A stretch of 64,000 bases of DNA from Imbricaverruca yamaguchii (lineage: Eukaryota; Arthropoda; Thecostraca; Neoverrucidae), in the NCBI GenBank assembly GCA_034440575.1, contig JAOTOL010001225.1:186001-250000 (forward strand), in the 5' to 3' direction. A program made the translations under genes and the position numbers. Under the pieces are notes generated by a model that saw only the letters and a list, made by a program, of their open reading frames with translations, had not been told where the DNA came from and did no database searches. This document shows, in pieces, positions 12,104 through 23,430 of the stretch; position 1 is the first letter of the stretch, and the number at the start of each line of letters is the position of its first letter.

Positions 12104-12119
12104 ATTGTGGAATTTAGTT

Positions 12120-12457
12120 TGTGTTTGTAGCCTGTGTTGTGTAGCTTATGAACGGAAGGTAGTTATAGACACCAAACCGGATTAGTTACGGCAAATTGAC
12201 AACAAAAATGCGTTTCGTTGCTCTTGTGCCAACGCTCTTCATCTTCATGCGTAGACTTCACATGATCTTGACCAGTTGATCCATATCCTAAAATGTCCCA
12301 CCATATGAGTCGAGAAGGCAAATCACTGGTGAACGACATGATATGGTCGAGTAGGACTGCGCAACTTACATTACAAGCACATCGTATTTATCATATGATC
12401 TATATAAATATAGATGCGCAACGCACACCTATATTTATCATACTTACATACGCACAC

Positions 12458-12461
<4 letters not shown>
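12120..12461. other. Unique sequence, no gene seen
   Basis: AT-leaning sequence between the 36-bp array and the TA/TG microsatellite. No gene recognised. Confidence 0.4.
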
Positions 12462-12494
<33 letters not shown>

Positions 12495-12501
12495 ACATAA
12501 A

Positions 12502-12538
<37 letters not shown>

Positions 12539-12540
12539 GT
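12462..12540. repeat. Compound (TA)n-(TG)n microsatellite
   Basis: About 30 bp of TA followed, after a short gap, by about 28 bp of TG and a TATGTGTGTG coda. Confidence 0.95.
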
Positions 12541-12791
12541 ATTGTTTTATGTATTTCTTCATGTCAGTCTGTACCACAGTGATGACACACCCTAATCGAA
12601 GTGCCTGCCTAACCGTCTAATGAGCACATCTGAGCAGCGCGTGCTCAGCGCTGCGTGACGTCACACCGGACAGACCTGTCGGTGGCGTGACGTCATCTGG
12701 GCTTGGTGGGGCGCACGACCCGCGACTGCAGACTGCCAGCGCCGGACGCGGTCCGCGGGGCCCCGTCATCCACGGCTGCACTTCACATCTC
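12541..12791. other. CpG-rich unique sequence with TGACGTCA sites
   Basis: Two TGACGTCA palindromes (near 12656 and 12687). They match the CREB/ATF consensus, but no gene is attached to them here. Confidence 0.4.
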
Positions 12792-12864
12792 GGAAGCGAT
12801 CGAGTTAGCTATTTGGGCTCTAGGGCGCTTCGACCAGAACCGATCGCTCGCGGGAAGCGATCGA
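12792..12864 (-). mobile_element. Ultra-short SINE-tail element, copy 2, with perfect TSD
   Basis: The 49-bp insert (12804-12852) is bounded by identical 12-bp repeats GGAAGCGATCGA at 12792-12803 and 12853-12864. Its plus-strand start, GTTAGCTATTTGGGCTCTAG then GGCGC and TCGAC, matches the other copies; the far side of the hairpin is diverged. The feature spans both target-site duplications. Confidence 0.75.
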
Positions 12865-13156
12865 CACAATGAGCGCACGAGGCACGACGCCGCGGACGTG
12901 GTTCGCGGAACCGCCGAGTAGCACGAGCGCCACCCCGTGCACCTCCACGGGGCGACGTGCGACTCTGACGCGGGCGGTTAAGCCGACAACACGTGGCCGT
13001 CGTGATGGACTCCCCCGCCGCCGGGAGGTCGGTGGACAACCACCGAGGCCTGCAGCCATCGTCATTTTCCATCAGAAGAGAGCCACACGACCGCCATATT
13101 GTCCAGCACCACCGCCAGTGGCCAGGTAAGTCGGGGAGGTGTCCTGCGCCACCACC
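12865..13156. other. CpG-rich unique sequence
   Basis: GC-rich and stop-poor, giving open frames on both strands that run into the adjoining 31-bp array. No protein motif recognised. Confidence 0.4.
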
Positions 13157-13323
13157 GCTGCCAGATGGAACACCAGTGAACACCAATGCTGCCAGATGGA
13201 ACACCAGTGAACACCAATGCTGCCAGATGGAACACCAGTGAACACCAATGCTGCCAGATGGAGCACCAGTGAACACCAATGCTGCCAGATGGAACACCAG
13301 TGAACACCAATGCTGCCAGATGG
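13157..13323. repeat. 31-bp minisatellite, about 5.5 copies
   Basis: Units begin GCTGCCAGATGGAACACCAG and repeat exactly every 31 bp with almost no variation, indicating recent expansion. Confidence 0.93.
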
Positions 13324-13554
13324 GCAAAAACAACAACAAATGAAGTGCAGATTAGATGTGCCGCCACAAAGGCTAGCTTAACATCTACTGCGACTACCAT
13401 ACCTCATTCTGCACTCATGTATTCACATATGGCTACCTCGTCATCAGAAGAGCAAAGCCATCCAGCATAAGGCCTATCAGAACATCCGCACAGCCCTTCA
13501 CCAGCCAAAAAAAAGTCGTGGACGCCTCTCAGGGCCTCCGCCATCACTCGCCGC
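13324..13554. other. Unique spacer, no gene seen
   Basis: Nothing recognised between two tandem arrays. Confidence 0.35.
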
Positions 13555-13750
13555 CAGAAGCGAAGCATGCACCCATCACAGCACCGCTGCAAGGGCCTCC
13601 ACCGACACCCTTGTCATCAGAAGCGAAGCATGCACCCATCACAGCACCGCTGCAAGGGCCTCCACCGACACCCTTGTCATCAGAAGCGAAACATGCACCC
13701 ATCACAGCGCCGCTGCAAGGGCCTCCACCGACACCCTTGTCATCAGGAAG
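13555..13750. repeat. 63-bp tandem repeat, 3 copies
   Basis: Three nearly identical 63-bp units beginning at CAGAAGCGAAGCATGCACCC. The unit is a multiple of three, which keeps frames open on both strands. Confidence 0.93.
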
Positions 13751-14482
13751 ATTATAGGACAAATGTACGTAAGAACAAATGTACGTAAGGACAAATGTAC
13801 GTAAGTGCAAATGTACGTAAGCGCAAAGGTACGTACGCGCAAAATGTACGTATGCGCAAAAGTACGTAAGCACAAATGTACGTATGGCAAATGTACGTCA
13901 ATATACGCATGCGTTCCTTTGAGTTTACATACCTTTGGTTAGGTACATATGTCAAACGTGCATTTGCAGTAACCGGACAAATTTACGTAAGAGCAAATGT
14001 ACGTATGGCAAATGCACGTATGCGCAAATGTACGTGTGCGCAAATGTACGTTAGTACAATAGTATGTATGCGCACATGTACACAGGCGCCAAAGTACGTA
14101 TACGCAAGTGTACGTAAGCGCAAAAGCACGTAAACGCAAATATACCTAAGCGCAACAGTACGTAAATGGAAAATAATGCAACAGCAAATGTACGTATGAG
14201 CCAATTCTGGTACATTTAGGCATAGGTGCCTTTGCGTTTAAACACATTTGGTTAGGCGCATATGCCATACGTACATATGACCATTCGTACATCTGCCATG
14301 CGTATATTTGAACTTGGGTACTTTTGCGTATACGCACTTTTGCTCGTACGTACATTTGCACTTATGTATATTTGCGCATACGTGCATCTGCGCTTACGTA
14401 CATTTGCTTACGTGCATTTTCGTAAGCACATCTGCCATACGTACATTTCCTTTACGTACATTTGTCCGGTTACCTATAAGAA
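13751..14482. mobile_element. Foldback-type inverted repeat packed with TACGTA motifs
   Basis: The left part is a run of about 13-16 bp units of AAATGTACGTAAGCGC type. From about 14220 the same unit runs in the opposite orientation (TACGTACATTTGCGCTTACG). Specific ends pair: GTAACCGGACAAATTTACG (start 13969) matches the reverse complement of the sequence ending at 14473 with one mismatch. The outer ends TTATAGG (from 13755) and CCTATAA (to 14479) also pair, the left one having apparently lost 7 bp between two GG dinucleotides. Two internal segments containing TTTGGTTAGG suggest a nested or duplicated structure. This fits a foldback or MITE-like element, or a hairpin RNA source. There is no coding sequence and no clear target-site duplication. 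Confidence 0.75.
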
Positions 14483-14799
14483 ACGATATCAATCAACTTC
14501 AGTGAGGGCTCCATGCCTCCATCAGCGCCTGTACCATCATCTCATCAGGCCCAGCCGTTGTTCAGGTTGGCGACCATTTGGTTCCCAGATGGCGACCATT
14601 TGGTCGTCAGGTGGCGCACTCGATGCCCGGCCCGTTCAGTCTAGGCCACCCTCACAAGAAGTCACCACGTGACCAGAAGGCAAATGTCGCACGGCTCGCC
14701 CTACATAGCCGAGGAGTGCGAGGTACAAACTGGTGAAGTCCGTAGGATAGGACTTCACTACACACAACACACTGCAACAAGAGGTGTTATGTACATGTT
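14483..14799. other. Unique sequence, no gene seen
   Basis: Contains a local direct repeat of GGCGACCATTTGG (near 14570 and 14592). No gene recognised. Confidence 0.4.
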
Positions 14800-14845
14800 G
14801 CGCTCTTCACTTCCTGTCTTCCAATGGACAGGAAATGAAGAGCGC
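14800..14845. repeat. 19-bp-arm hairpin at the edge of the array
   Basis: GCGCTCTTCACTTCCTGTC (14800-14818) pairs with GACAGGAAATGAAGAGCGC (14827-14845) with one mismatch and an 8-nt loop. The right arm's GGACAGGAAATG recurs at the far end of the neighbouring array (17400-17411), so the hairpin sequence and the array boundary are linked. Confidence 0.85.
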
Positions 14846-14867
14846 TACAGGTGGCGGGCTCAGTGAG

Positions 14868-17402
14868 CCGATGCCACATAAGACAAATCGTACCGTACCC
14901 ATTGGACGGGCCTCGCATAAGACAAAACGTAACGTATACATTGGACGGTCCCGCATAAGACAAGACGTACTGTACCCATCGGACGGCCCCGCATAAGACA
15001 AGACGTACCGTATCCACTGGACAGGCCCCGCATAAGACAAGACGTACTGACCCATCGGACGGTCCCGCATAAGACAAGACGTAACGTATCATTGGACGGG
15101 CCCGCATAAGACGACACGTACCGTACCCATCGGACGGCCCCGCATAAGACAAGACGTACTGTACCATTGGACGGCCCCGCATAACACGAGACGTACCGTA
15201 CCCATTGGACGGGCCCCGCATAAGACGACGCACCGTATCCACTGGACGGCCCCCGCATAAGACGGACGTACCGTACCCATTGGCGGCCCACTAGACGAGA
15301 CGTACCGTACCACTGGACGGCCCCCGCATAAGACGAGACGTACTGTACCCATTGGCGGCCCGCATAAGACGAGACGTACTGTACCCATTGGACGGCCCAC
15401 ATAGACGAGACGACTGTACCCTTGGCCACATAAGACGAGACGTACTGTCCCTGCGGCCCCGCATAAGACGACGTACCGTACCCTTGGACGGGACCCGCAT
15501 AAGACAAGACGTACCGTATCCACTGGACGGCCCCGCGTAAGACGAGACGTACCGTCTTGGACGGCCCACATAGACGGACGTACCGTATCCCTGGACGGCC
15601 CCCGCATAGACGGCGTACTGACCCTTGGACGGCCCGCATAAGACGGACGTACTGTACCATCGGACGACCCCGCATAGACAGACGTACCGTCTGGACGGCC
15701 CCGCGTAGACGACGTACCGTCCCTGACGGCCCACTAGACAGACGTCATCCACTGGACGGCCCCCGCATAGACGGACGTACTGTACCCATTGGACGGCCCG
15801 CATAAGACGAGACGTACTGACCCATTGGACGGCCCACATAAGACGAGACGTACTGTACCCATTGGACGGCCCACATAAGACGACGTACTGTACCCATTGG
15901 ACGGCCCGCATAAGACGAGACGTACCGTACCCATTGGACGGGACCCGCATAAGACAGACGTACCGATCCATTGGACGGGCCCCGCTAAGACAGACGTACC
16001 GTACCATTGACGGCCCACTAGACGAGACGTACTGTCTTGCGGCCCCGCATAGACGACGCCGTACCCTGCGGGCCCCGCATAGACGAGACGTACCGTACCC
16101 ATTGACGGCCCGCATAAGACGAGACGTACCGTATCCACTGGACGGGCCCCGCATAAGACGACGTACTGTACCCATTGGACGGCCCACATAAGACGAGACG
16201 TACTGTACCCATTGGACGGCCCCGCATAAGACGAGACGTACCGTACCCATTGGACGGGACCCGCATAAGACGAGACGTACCGTACCATTGGACGGGCCCC
16301 GCATAAGACGAGCGTACCGTACCATGCGGCCCACATAAGACAAGACGTACTGTACCATCGGACGGCCCGCATAAGACAAGACGTACGTATACATTGGACG
16401 ATCCCCGCATAAGACAAGACGTACCGTATCCACTGGACGGGCCCCGCATAAGACGAGACGTACTGTACCCATTGGCGGCCCACATGCGGACGTACTGTCC
16501 CTTGGACGGCCCCGCATAGACGAGACGTACCGTACCACTGGACGGGCCCGCTAAGACAGACGTACTGCCCATTGGACGGCCCACATAAGACGAGACGACC
16601 GATCCACTGGACGGGCCCCGCATAAGACGAGACGTACCGTACCCATTGGACGGCCCACATAAGACGAGACGTACTGTACCCATTGGACGGCCCCGCATAA
16701 GACGAGACGTACCGTACCCATTGGACGGGCCCCGCATAAGACGAGACGTACTGTACCCATTGGACGGCCCACATAAGACGAGACGTACGTCCCATGCGGC
16801 CCACATAGACGGAGTCCCCATTGGCCGCCCCCCCAAAAAACAGGACAAACCCCACCCCTTGGGGGGGGCCCCCAAAAAAAAAAACACGCCCCCCCCCCAT
16901 TGGGCCCCCCCAAAAAAAAAGCATAGCGGACTCCGTACCCATTGGACGGGCCCCGTATACGACGAGACGTACCGTACCCATTGGACGGGCCCCGCATAAG
17001 ACGAACCGTACCCATTGGACGGGACCCACATAAGACGAGACGTACCGTACCATTGGACGGCCCCGCGTAAGACAAGACGTACCGTACCATTGGACGGCCC
17101 CGCATAAACGAGACGTACCGTACCATTGGACGGGCCCGCATAAGACGAGACGCACCGTACCCATTGGACGGCCCACATAAGACGAGACGTACCGTACCAA
17201 TGACGGCCCCGCATAGACGAGACGTCTAGACGAGACGTACCGTACCATTGGACGGCCCCGCGTAAGACAAGACGTACCGTACCAATTGGACGGCCCCGCG
17301 TAAGACAAGACGTACCGTATCCATCGGACGGCCCGCATAAGACAAGACGTACCGTACCAATTGGACGGCCCCGCGTAAGACAAGACGTACCGCATCCACT
17401 GG
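14868..17402. repeat. 39-40-bp minisatellite, over 60 copies, indel-rich
   Basis: Units built on CCGCATAAGACGAGACGTAC and CGTACCCATTGGACGGGCC. Copies at both ends are clean. Copies from about 15290 to 16820 and around 17190 are shortened by many small deletions. The array is framed by the same sequence on both sides (TGGACAGGAAATG at 14826 and 17399). Minus-strand frames of up to 591 codons are array translation, not genes. Confidence 0.94.
16826..16921. other. Homopolymer-rich anomaly inside the array
   Basis: About 95 bp made almost entirely of long C, G and A runs, with isolated fragments that still resemble the array unit (CCATTGG, GGGCCCCCC). Nothing else in the array looks like this. 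A collapsed or erroneous consensus is likelier than a biological insert. Confidence 0.75.
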
Positions 17403-17904
17403 ACAGGAAATGGCGAGCACGTGGTGCGCCCAGTGAGTAGATACAGCATCGGACAAGAGGCGCCGCATCCAGTCGAGAGACGTCGGACGGAGCGAGCGGT
17501 ACCGCACACGACGGCGAGTGGTACTCACAACTCGCTCCACTCACGCCTTTCGACATCGCACCGGGAGTCCAAAACACTCCCATGACGCACATGCTCCGTG
17601 CGTTCACTGACCTTCCTCTCTCCCCTCCCCTCCCACCCTTCTCGATCACTGGCTATCGTGATGACGTTCTCTCTCAATGCAAGACGAGGCTGCAATTGCA
17701 CCTCGATCGCTGCTTGTCGTTGCAGACTTGCCTGTTCGCACCTGGCATCGGTCAGCAGGGCGGGTACAGACTGGCGAATGGAGAGTGATCGTCTCGATTT
17801 CAACGACCTGCACGGCTAGGACGGGGTGGGGGCGTGGGTCACGTTCACGTAGCCAGCGGTCCATCAGTATGCCGACGAGTTACACGGGTCCACTGCAGCG
17901 CCAG
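17403..17904. other. Unique sequence, no gene seen
   Basis: Mixed composition between two arrays. The 413-codon plus-strand frame starting at 17677 continues through the 85-bp and 14-bp arrays and is not a credible gene. Confidence 0.4.
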
Positions 17905-18569
17905 GCGGTGCCTATTCTCCACCACGCGCCACTGAAGGGGCGGGGCATCAGACCACGACGGATGCCAGCGTCAGGGGCGAACACAACAGACGGTGTCCAG
18001 TCTCCACCACGCGCCACTGCAGGGGCGGGGCACCAGACCCCGACGGATGCCAGCGTCAGGGGCGAACACGACAGACGGTGTCCAGTCTCCACCACGCGCC
18101 ACTGCAGGGCCGGGGCACCAGACCACGACGGATGCCAGCGTCAGGGGCGAACACAACAGACGGTGTCCAGTCTCCAGCACGCGCCACTGAAGGGGCGGGG
18201 CACCAGACCCCGACGGATGCCAGCGTCAGGGGCGAACACAACAGACGGTGTCCAGTCTCCACCACGCGCCACTGAAGGGGCGGGGCATCAGACCCGACGG
18301 ATGCCAGCGTCAGGGGCGAACACACAGACGGTGTCCAGTCTCCACCACGCGCCACTGCAGGGCGGGACCAACCCGACGGATGCCAGCGTCAGGCGAACAC
18401 AACAGACGTGTCCGTCTCCACACGCGCCACGCAGGGGCGGGGCACCAGACCCCGACGGATGCCAGCGTCAGGGGCGAACACAACAGACGGTGTCCAGTCT
18501 CCACCACGCGCCACTGCAGGGGCGGGGCACCAGACCACGACGGATGCCAGCGTCAGGGCCGAACACGAC
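17905..18569. repeat. 85-bp minisatellite, about 8 copies
   Basis: Units contain CGGTGTCCAGTCTCCACCAC, GCGCCACTGCAGGGGCGGGG and ATGCCAGCGTCAGGGGCGAA and recur every 85 bp (17991, 18076, 18161 and on). The copies at 18285-18430 carry short deletions. Confidence 0.94.
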
Positions 18570-18597
18570 ACAACAACAGCGCAGAACGTCCTGGACG

Positions 18598-18641
18598 GAT
18601 CAGCTTTGGATCAGCTTTGGATCAGCTTTGGATCAGCCTGC
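18598..18641. repeat. 11-bp repeat, about 4 copies
   Basis: GATCAGCTTTG repeated without change, immediately downstream of the 85-bp array. Confidence 0.85.
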
Positions 18642-18691
18642 CAGGCTTCGGACGGGTAAGGCGGCCGCGGTTGCTCGAAGGACGTGCCTGT

Positions 18692-18895
18692 GCCGACCAC
18701 GCGTTGCCGACCACGCGTTACCGACCACGCGTTGCCGACCACGCGTTACCGACCACGCGTTGCCGACCACGCGTTACCGACCACGCGCTGCCGACCACGC
18801 GTTGCCGACCACGCGTTACCGACCACGCGTTACCGACCACGCGTTGCCGACCACGCGCTGCCGACCATGCATTGCCGACCACGCGTTTCCGAGTG
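18692..18895. repeat. 14-bp minisatellite, about 14 copies
   Basis: CCGACCACGCGTTG/CCGACCACGCGTTA units, each containing ACGCGT. Variation is almost confined to the last base of the unit. Confidence 0.94.
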
Positions 18896-18899
18896 ACCA

Positions 18900-19367
18900 A
18901 CGATTTCGTCACTTGTGACCAACCACAAGGCAACTCACGCCGCAGCGCGCTTCCACGTCTCTCGTGAGAAGGCGGCTGCCACCGTCACGATCACCAGCCG
19001 CCCGGGCGCCGACATCTGACCTTCTCCGGCCTGACAGACAGAGCACTGGTCACCATACGGGCTCGAGTTTCTGACAGTGACGTCACGTGGTCACATGGTC
19101 CAGCCCACAATGCCGCGCTGGCGGCCGCCGCACGAGGCCTGGCGGCGCGGTACCTGCCGCAGAAGCAGCGCCGCACGATAACATTCGAGACAAAAACGGC
19201 GCGGCACGTTGTCGGCTGTCCGACGCACTACTCAGCGGCGGACGGGCGAACACAGAGCCCTGTTGTGGAAGGCGCGCCGACGTCAAGCCGGCTGTTGTCG
19301 GATTAGTGTTTTGTCGCCGGCGAGCTCATCCCTTCACGTGAGCGCCGACCGTGGAGCCGACGGCCAG
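18900..19367. other. CpG-rich unique sequence, no gene seen
   Basis: Contains GTGACGTCACGTGGTCACAT near 19078, an overlap of TGACGTCA with CACGTG palindromes. No coding features recognised. Confidence 0.4.
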
Positions 19368-19640
19368 TCCAACCGGCCAACCGACCAACCGGCCAACCGG
19401 CCAACCGGCCAACCGGCCAACCGGCCAACCGACCAACCGGCCAACCGGCCAACCGACGGTTAGACCACCCGACCAACCGACAGACAGACCAACCGACCAA
19501 CCAACCGGCCAACCAACCGACAGACAGACCAACCGACCTACCGACCAGCCAACCAACCGACAGACAGACCAACCGACCTACCGACCAGCCAAACAACCGA
19601 CCAACCGACCGGCCAACCAACCGACAGACAGACCACTCGT
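19368..19640. repeat. AACCGGCC/AACCGACC short-unit array
   Basis: Irregular 8- and 12-bp units (CCAACCGGCCAACCGACC, later with GACAGACAGACC). The minus-strand frames rich in Trp, Leu, Val and Gly come from this array. Confidence 0.92.
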
Positions 19641-19885
19641 GAACTGAAAGACACACGATCATTTTTAAGCAAGCGCTGGCTAACAAAATCCCAAATATCG
19701 AAGTCACATGCTCGCGAACTTGGTTGTTGGACCGAGATCGCACGCACGGGCCCCGAGACGAATGCGGCGGGGTCAGGGAGCATCCGGGGCCGACATACCG
19801 GCCGCGGACAGCGCCCGCTTCACTAGCGGCACACACTGTCGCCCTCACCGTCGGGCGAGCCAGATCAGCCCAAAAATAGAATATG

Positions 19886-20008
19886 AGATATGAAGACCTT
19901 AAAATACGAAGATTTAAACATATGAAGATATGAAGATTTGAAGATATGAAGATTTGAAGACATGGATATTTGAATATATGGAGATTTGAAGATATGAAGA
20001 TTTGAAGT
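19886..20008. repeat. 8-bp array of GAAGATAT/GAAGATTT
   Basis: About 15 irregular copies in a purine-rich plus strand. Confidence 0.9.
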
Positions 20009-21268
20009 CCGGAATGGAACATGCGCGCCCCCATCGTTGAGGAGCGTGTCGGGCCGTTGCGACAGCTGGCTACTTGATGGATGGTTGATGAGACGGTGGC
20101 GCGTCAACGCGCTGTCAGCCATTAGTACTAACAAGGTCGCTATACGGATACCACAGCAGGCGACCTCGGCCCTGGCTCAGTGTCGGGTCACTGGAGTGTG
20201 AGGTCTGGAGATCACACGAGGAGTAGCTGATAGGCTCCGACGGTAGCTGACTAGTAGACTTCACCATCCCAATGTTGTGCGGGTGACGACAAAAAGAAAC
20301 AAGGAAAATGCTCGCTGTAAAGTAGCAACTCTACTGTTAAAACGTCGTAGCGCGGTACGGAACATGTCTCAGATGCTTATCCGAGAGATAAAATTGTATT
20401 TGATTTATTCTATCATTTACGAGACGATTATATTTGACAGCGATCAGGTGAGGGCGGGGCCGACTGCCTTTCCCTAAACGCCGATACCTCACACAGGAAG
20501 CCATCGTGCTAGCCCTGATAGCTTCCACACGATACAAATTACCCCATGCGATCCTCGATTATGCCCATTATCGCTACAGCGTGCGGCGAGCAAGAGAGAC
20601 GTTAACTCGATAATGCCACCTAATTCGACGGGAAGCTAATTTTGTCCGATTCAGAGCAAACCGTCCGGAATCTGCCCCGTTTACACCGGCTAATTACACC
20701 GCTCCCAACCCGTCCACCACTTCGCCTTTGGCACGGGGAAGGCTAACAGTTAGTCGCGGGTAAAAAGCGTCACTTTGCCGAGTAATTAGTCGATGATATT
20801 AACGATCCTCTCGCTCCGCCAACGCCCAACGGAGGCGCTGCCGACGTAGCGCACCACGGCGCTGGTTCGCACGACGCACATCATTACCACGCGCAATGCA
20901 CTCTAGGGTGTCATTGATATACAAGTGAGTGCGTGCGCGAATCCGGCAGTACTTGCTTAAGTCATGTCTGCAAGTTATGGTGACTCTTCTAGGACTGTCT
21001 AAGAATGGGGTCGCTAGGTTCTTAGGGTGATGAGAATGAGCATTTCCCCTCCATTTGGCACAATTTTTGCTCGGGACCCCAGCCCTTCCCTCCCTCCGTG
21101 GCGACGGTTATCCTGTCGGGATAAGGAAAGTATAATGGAACGGGTTGCGACGAACACAGACACATTGCCTGTTCTACCAGTTGGACAACAATTTGGTCAA
21201 ATGTGTTAAGGTATAGATAGGGGTGAGATAGGACATATAGCTACCGATGTATGCTGACAATACCGTAC
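20009..21268. other. Unique sequence, no gene seen
   Basis: About 1.26 kb with no coding signal or recognisable repeat. Confidence 0.4.
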
Positions 21269-21345
21269 TTGATATGACTATAAAATGATATGATATGATA
21301 TGATATGACATGATGTGATACGATATGATGATAGAATGTGATATG
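21269..21345. repeat. Degenerate (ATATG)n microsatellite
   Basis: Pentamer GATAT/GATAC/GACAT units over about 75 bp. Confidence 0.85.
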
Positions 21346-21535
21346 CGCTCACGACTGGAAAACATGACATTTAAAGTATCCCTTATACAAATCGCTTGTC
21401 CACTTCATTGGTCTGCTACTTCAGTTTTAGGGCGCAGGTTTGACCATTTAGAGCTCATCGTGTTCACTGCAAATATACCAATCGCTTACTCTGCAGAAAA
21501 CGTATCAAACCCCTCACACACGGGACATCCATTGG

Positions 21536-21585
21536 CAGGATTCGAACCCACGACCTTGGCCACACTCACGTCTAACGGGAAGAGG
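21536..21585 (-). mobile_element. tRNA-like fragment with B box (SINE remnant)
   Basis: On the minus strand, GTCGTGGGTTCGAATCCTGC matches a T-arm and B box and is preceded by a weak anticodon-arm-like stretch. No A box is present. It is probably a 5'-truncated tRNA-derived element; assignment to a family is not possible. Confidence 0.4.
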
Positions 21586-21671
21586 CTGTGGCGGCGCGAG
21601 AAGAGGTTTCCCCGGCAGCGGCGCGGGAACTTGGTGCAGACGTGACCGTGGTGCACCATGGCTTCACTCCA

Positions 21672-21768
21672 AGTCCACTCCGGACCCACTCACAGTCCAC
21701 TCCGGACCCACTCACAGTCCACTCCGGACCCACTCACAGTCCACTCCGGACCCACTCACAGTCCACTC
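21672..21768. repeat. 22-bp tandem repeat, about 4.5 copies
   Basis: Identical units beginning CCACTCCGGACCCACTCACA. Confidence 0.93.
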
Positions 21769-21929
21769 CAGTGCGGCAGCCGTGTTGCTCGCAGCTGATG
21801 TGTTGATGGTGATGGTGGTGGTTGTTCGGTGTGTTTGCGCTTCTACTTGGCATACGCCCACTTTTTTGTTCTATTTCGCTCAATGCTATTCACCGTTGGC
21901 TTACGAGAGAACAGTCTTCCTTCCGAAAT

Positions 21930-22010
21930 AGCACAGTCTGGCTGGCGAGAGAACACAGTCTGGCTCGTCAAAAAGCACAGTCTGGCTCGCGAACTCGCGA
22001 AAGAACGCAG
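21930..22010. repeat. Short imperfect repeat of CACAGTCTGGCT
   Basis: Three copies of AGCACAGTCTGGCTSGCGA-type units, spaced 23-31 bp. Confidence 0.75.
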
Positions 22011-22981
22011 TCGGTGATGATCTGCTTCGGTGCGCTACTTTGTGTTCGGGCGCGTCACCAGCTTCCGTTTTCGGCGGTCATGAGGACCCAATCGCCCGAC
22101 CCAATCGCCGGAGGCGTGCCGACCAACCAAAACACCCCGGACGCGTGCCGGCCGACCAATCAAACACCGCGCACGTCGTGACGCCGGCCTCTTCTGCTGT
22201 GCGTCACGACTCTCCAGCGCGGTGATGCGTTAGTCAGGGCGCCGTCCTGTCCTGGCCGCGTGATCCGGGACTGTGCGGAGTCGACCGTGCCAGGCTCCGC
22301 CCGCACCGCCGCCACTGACAGCACTGACCGCACTGACTGCCACCAGCAGTCGCCGAGAAACGCGGCCTGTCGCGTGAATCACTTCCGCTCAGGTCCGCAC
22401 GTCCGGCTGCTCGCTCACCAGTCGCCGCACCACCACCTCTGTTTCACAGTCAGTCGTGTTCAATCACAACGTTCCGCTGCATTGGCCTGCCGCAGCCAGC
22501 CATCAACTTCGAGTCCATCAGCCGGCATCGAACCGCGGGCTCGACGCGAGCGCTCACGTGCCGCTACGCTCGGTCCGTGTTCACGTGCCGCCACGGGTGC
22601 GCACGTGCCGGCCGCGTGCTTCTCCCACGAGTGCGCGCACGCTCCCACGGCGCAGGTCCTCTCCGGGCACGCGCCACAGCGCCGTGCACGATCCTCTCAC
22701 GGAGAGGTGACCGGCCGCCCGCCGCGCTCCCGCCTGCTCTGAGTCCGCCGTCTGTGTTGGGCGGTCGGCCGGCGTGCTCCGGCGGCTGGCGGCTCTCCGG
22801 TGCTCGGCGGTGCTCCGAGCCGGGTGTTCCGCTGACGCCTGCTTCGGCCGCTCTGCGGCGACCGGCGCCCGCCAGCCACGCCACCCCGCCCGGCCGCCAG
22901 GATAACTGGTTTTCTGTGTTCAGATAATCTTGCATGCAATCGCGGCCGCCGCCACGGCCGGCACCGTCCGTCGGCGGCTCC
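22011..22981. other. Very CpG-rich block, possible CpG island
   Basis: Nearly 1 kb of GC-rich, stop-poor DNA with open frames on both strands. No protein domain recognised. It abuts the 20-bp array. Confidence 0.4.
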
Positions 22982-23430
22982 GTTCCGCTGTCCGCAGATC
23001 CGCCCAGCCGTCCGCAAATCCGCCCAGCCGTCCGCAGATCCGCCCGGCTGTCCGCAGATCCGCCCGGCTGTCCGCAGATCCGCCCAGCCGTCCGCAAATC
23101 CGTCCGGCTGTCCGCAGATCCGCCCGGCTGTGCGCAGATCCGCCCAGCCGTCCGCAAATCCGTCCGGCTGTCCGCAGGTCCGCTCCGCCGTCCGCAGACC
23201 AGTCTCGCTGTCCGCAAGTCCGGCCGAGCGTCCGCAAATCCGTCTGGCTGTCGACAGGTGCGCCCGACGGTCCCCAGATCAATCCGGTTGTCCGCAGGTC
23301 CGCACGACAGTCCGCAGATCAGTCTGGCTGTCCGCAGATCTGCCCGACCGTCTGCATGTCCGCTCGGCCGCCTGCATGTCCGCCGTGCTGTCCGCAAGCG
23401 CGTCCCGCTATCTGCAAGTCTGCCTCGCTG
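22982..23430. repeat. 20-bp minisatellite, about 22 copies
   Basis: TCCGCAGATCCGCCCGGCTG units, clean in the first half and increasingly diverged after about 23180. Such a gradient suggests expansion at the left end. Open frames of up to 277 codons on both strands come from the repeat. Confidence 0.92.

Noticed and set aside
14787..17649. Minus-strand frames of 271-591 codons
   Set aside because: Produced by the 39-40 bp array and its indels, including the homopolymer anomaly.
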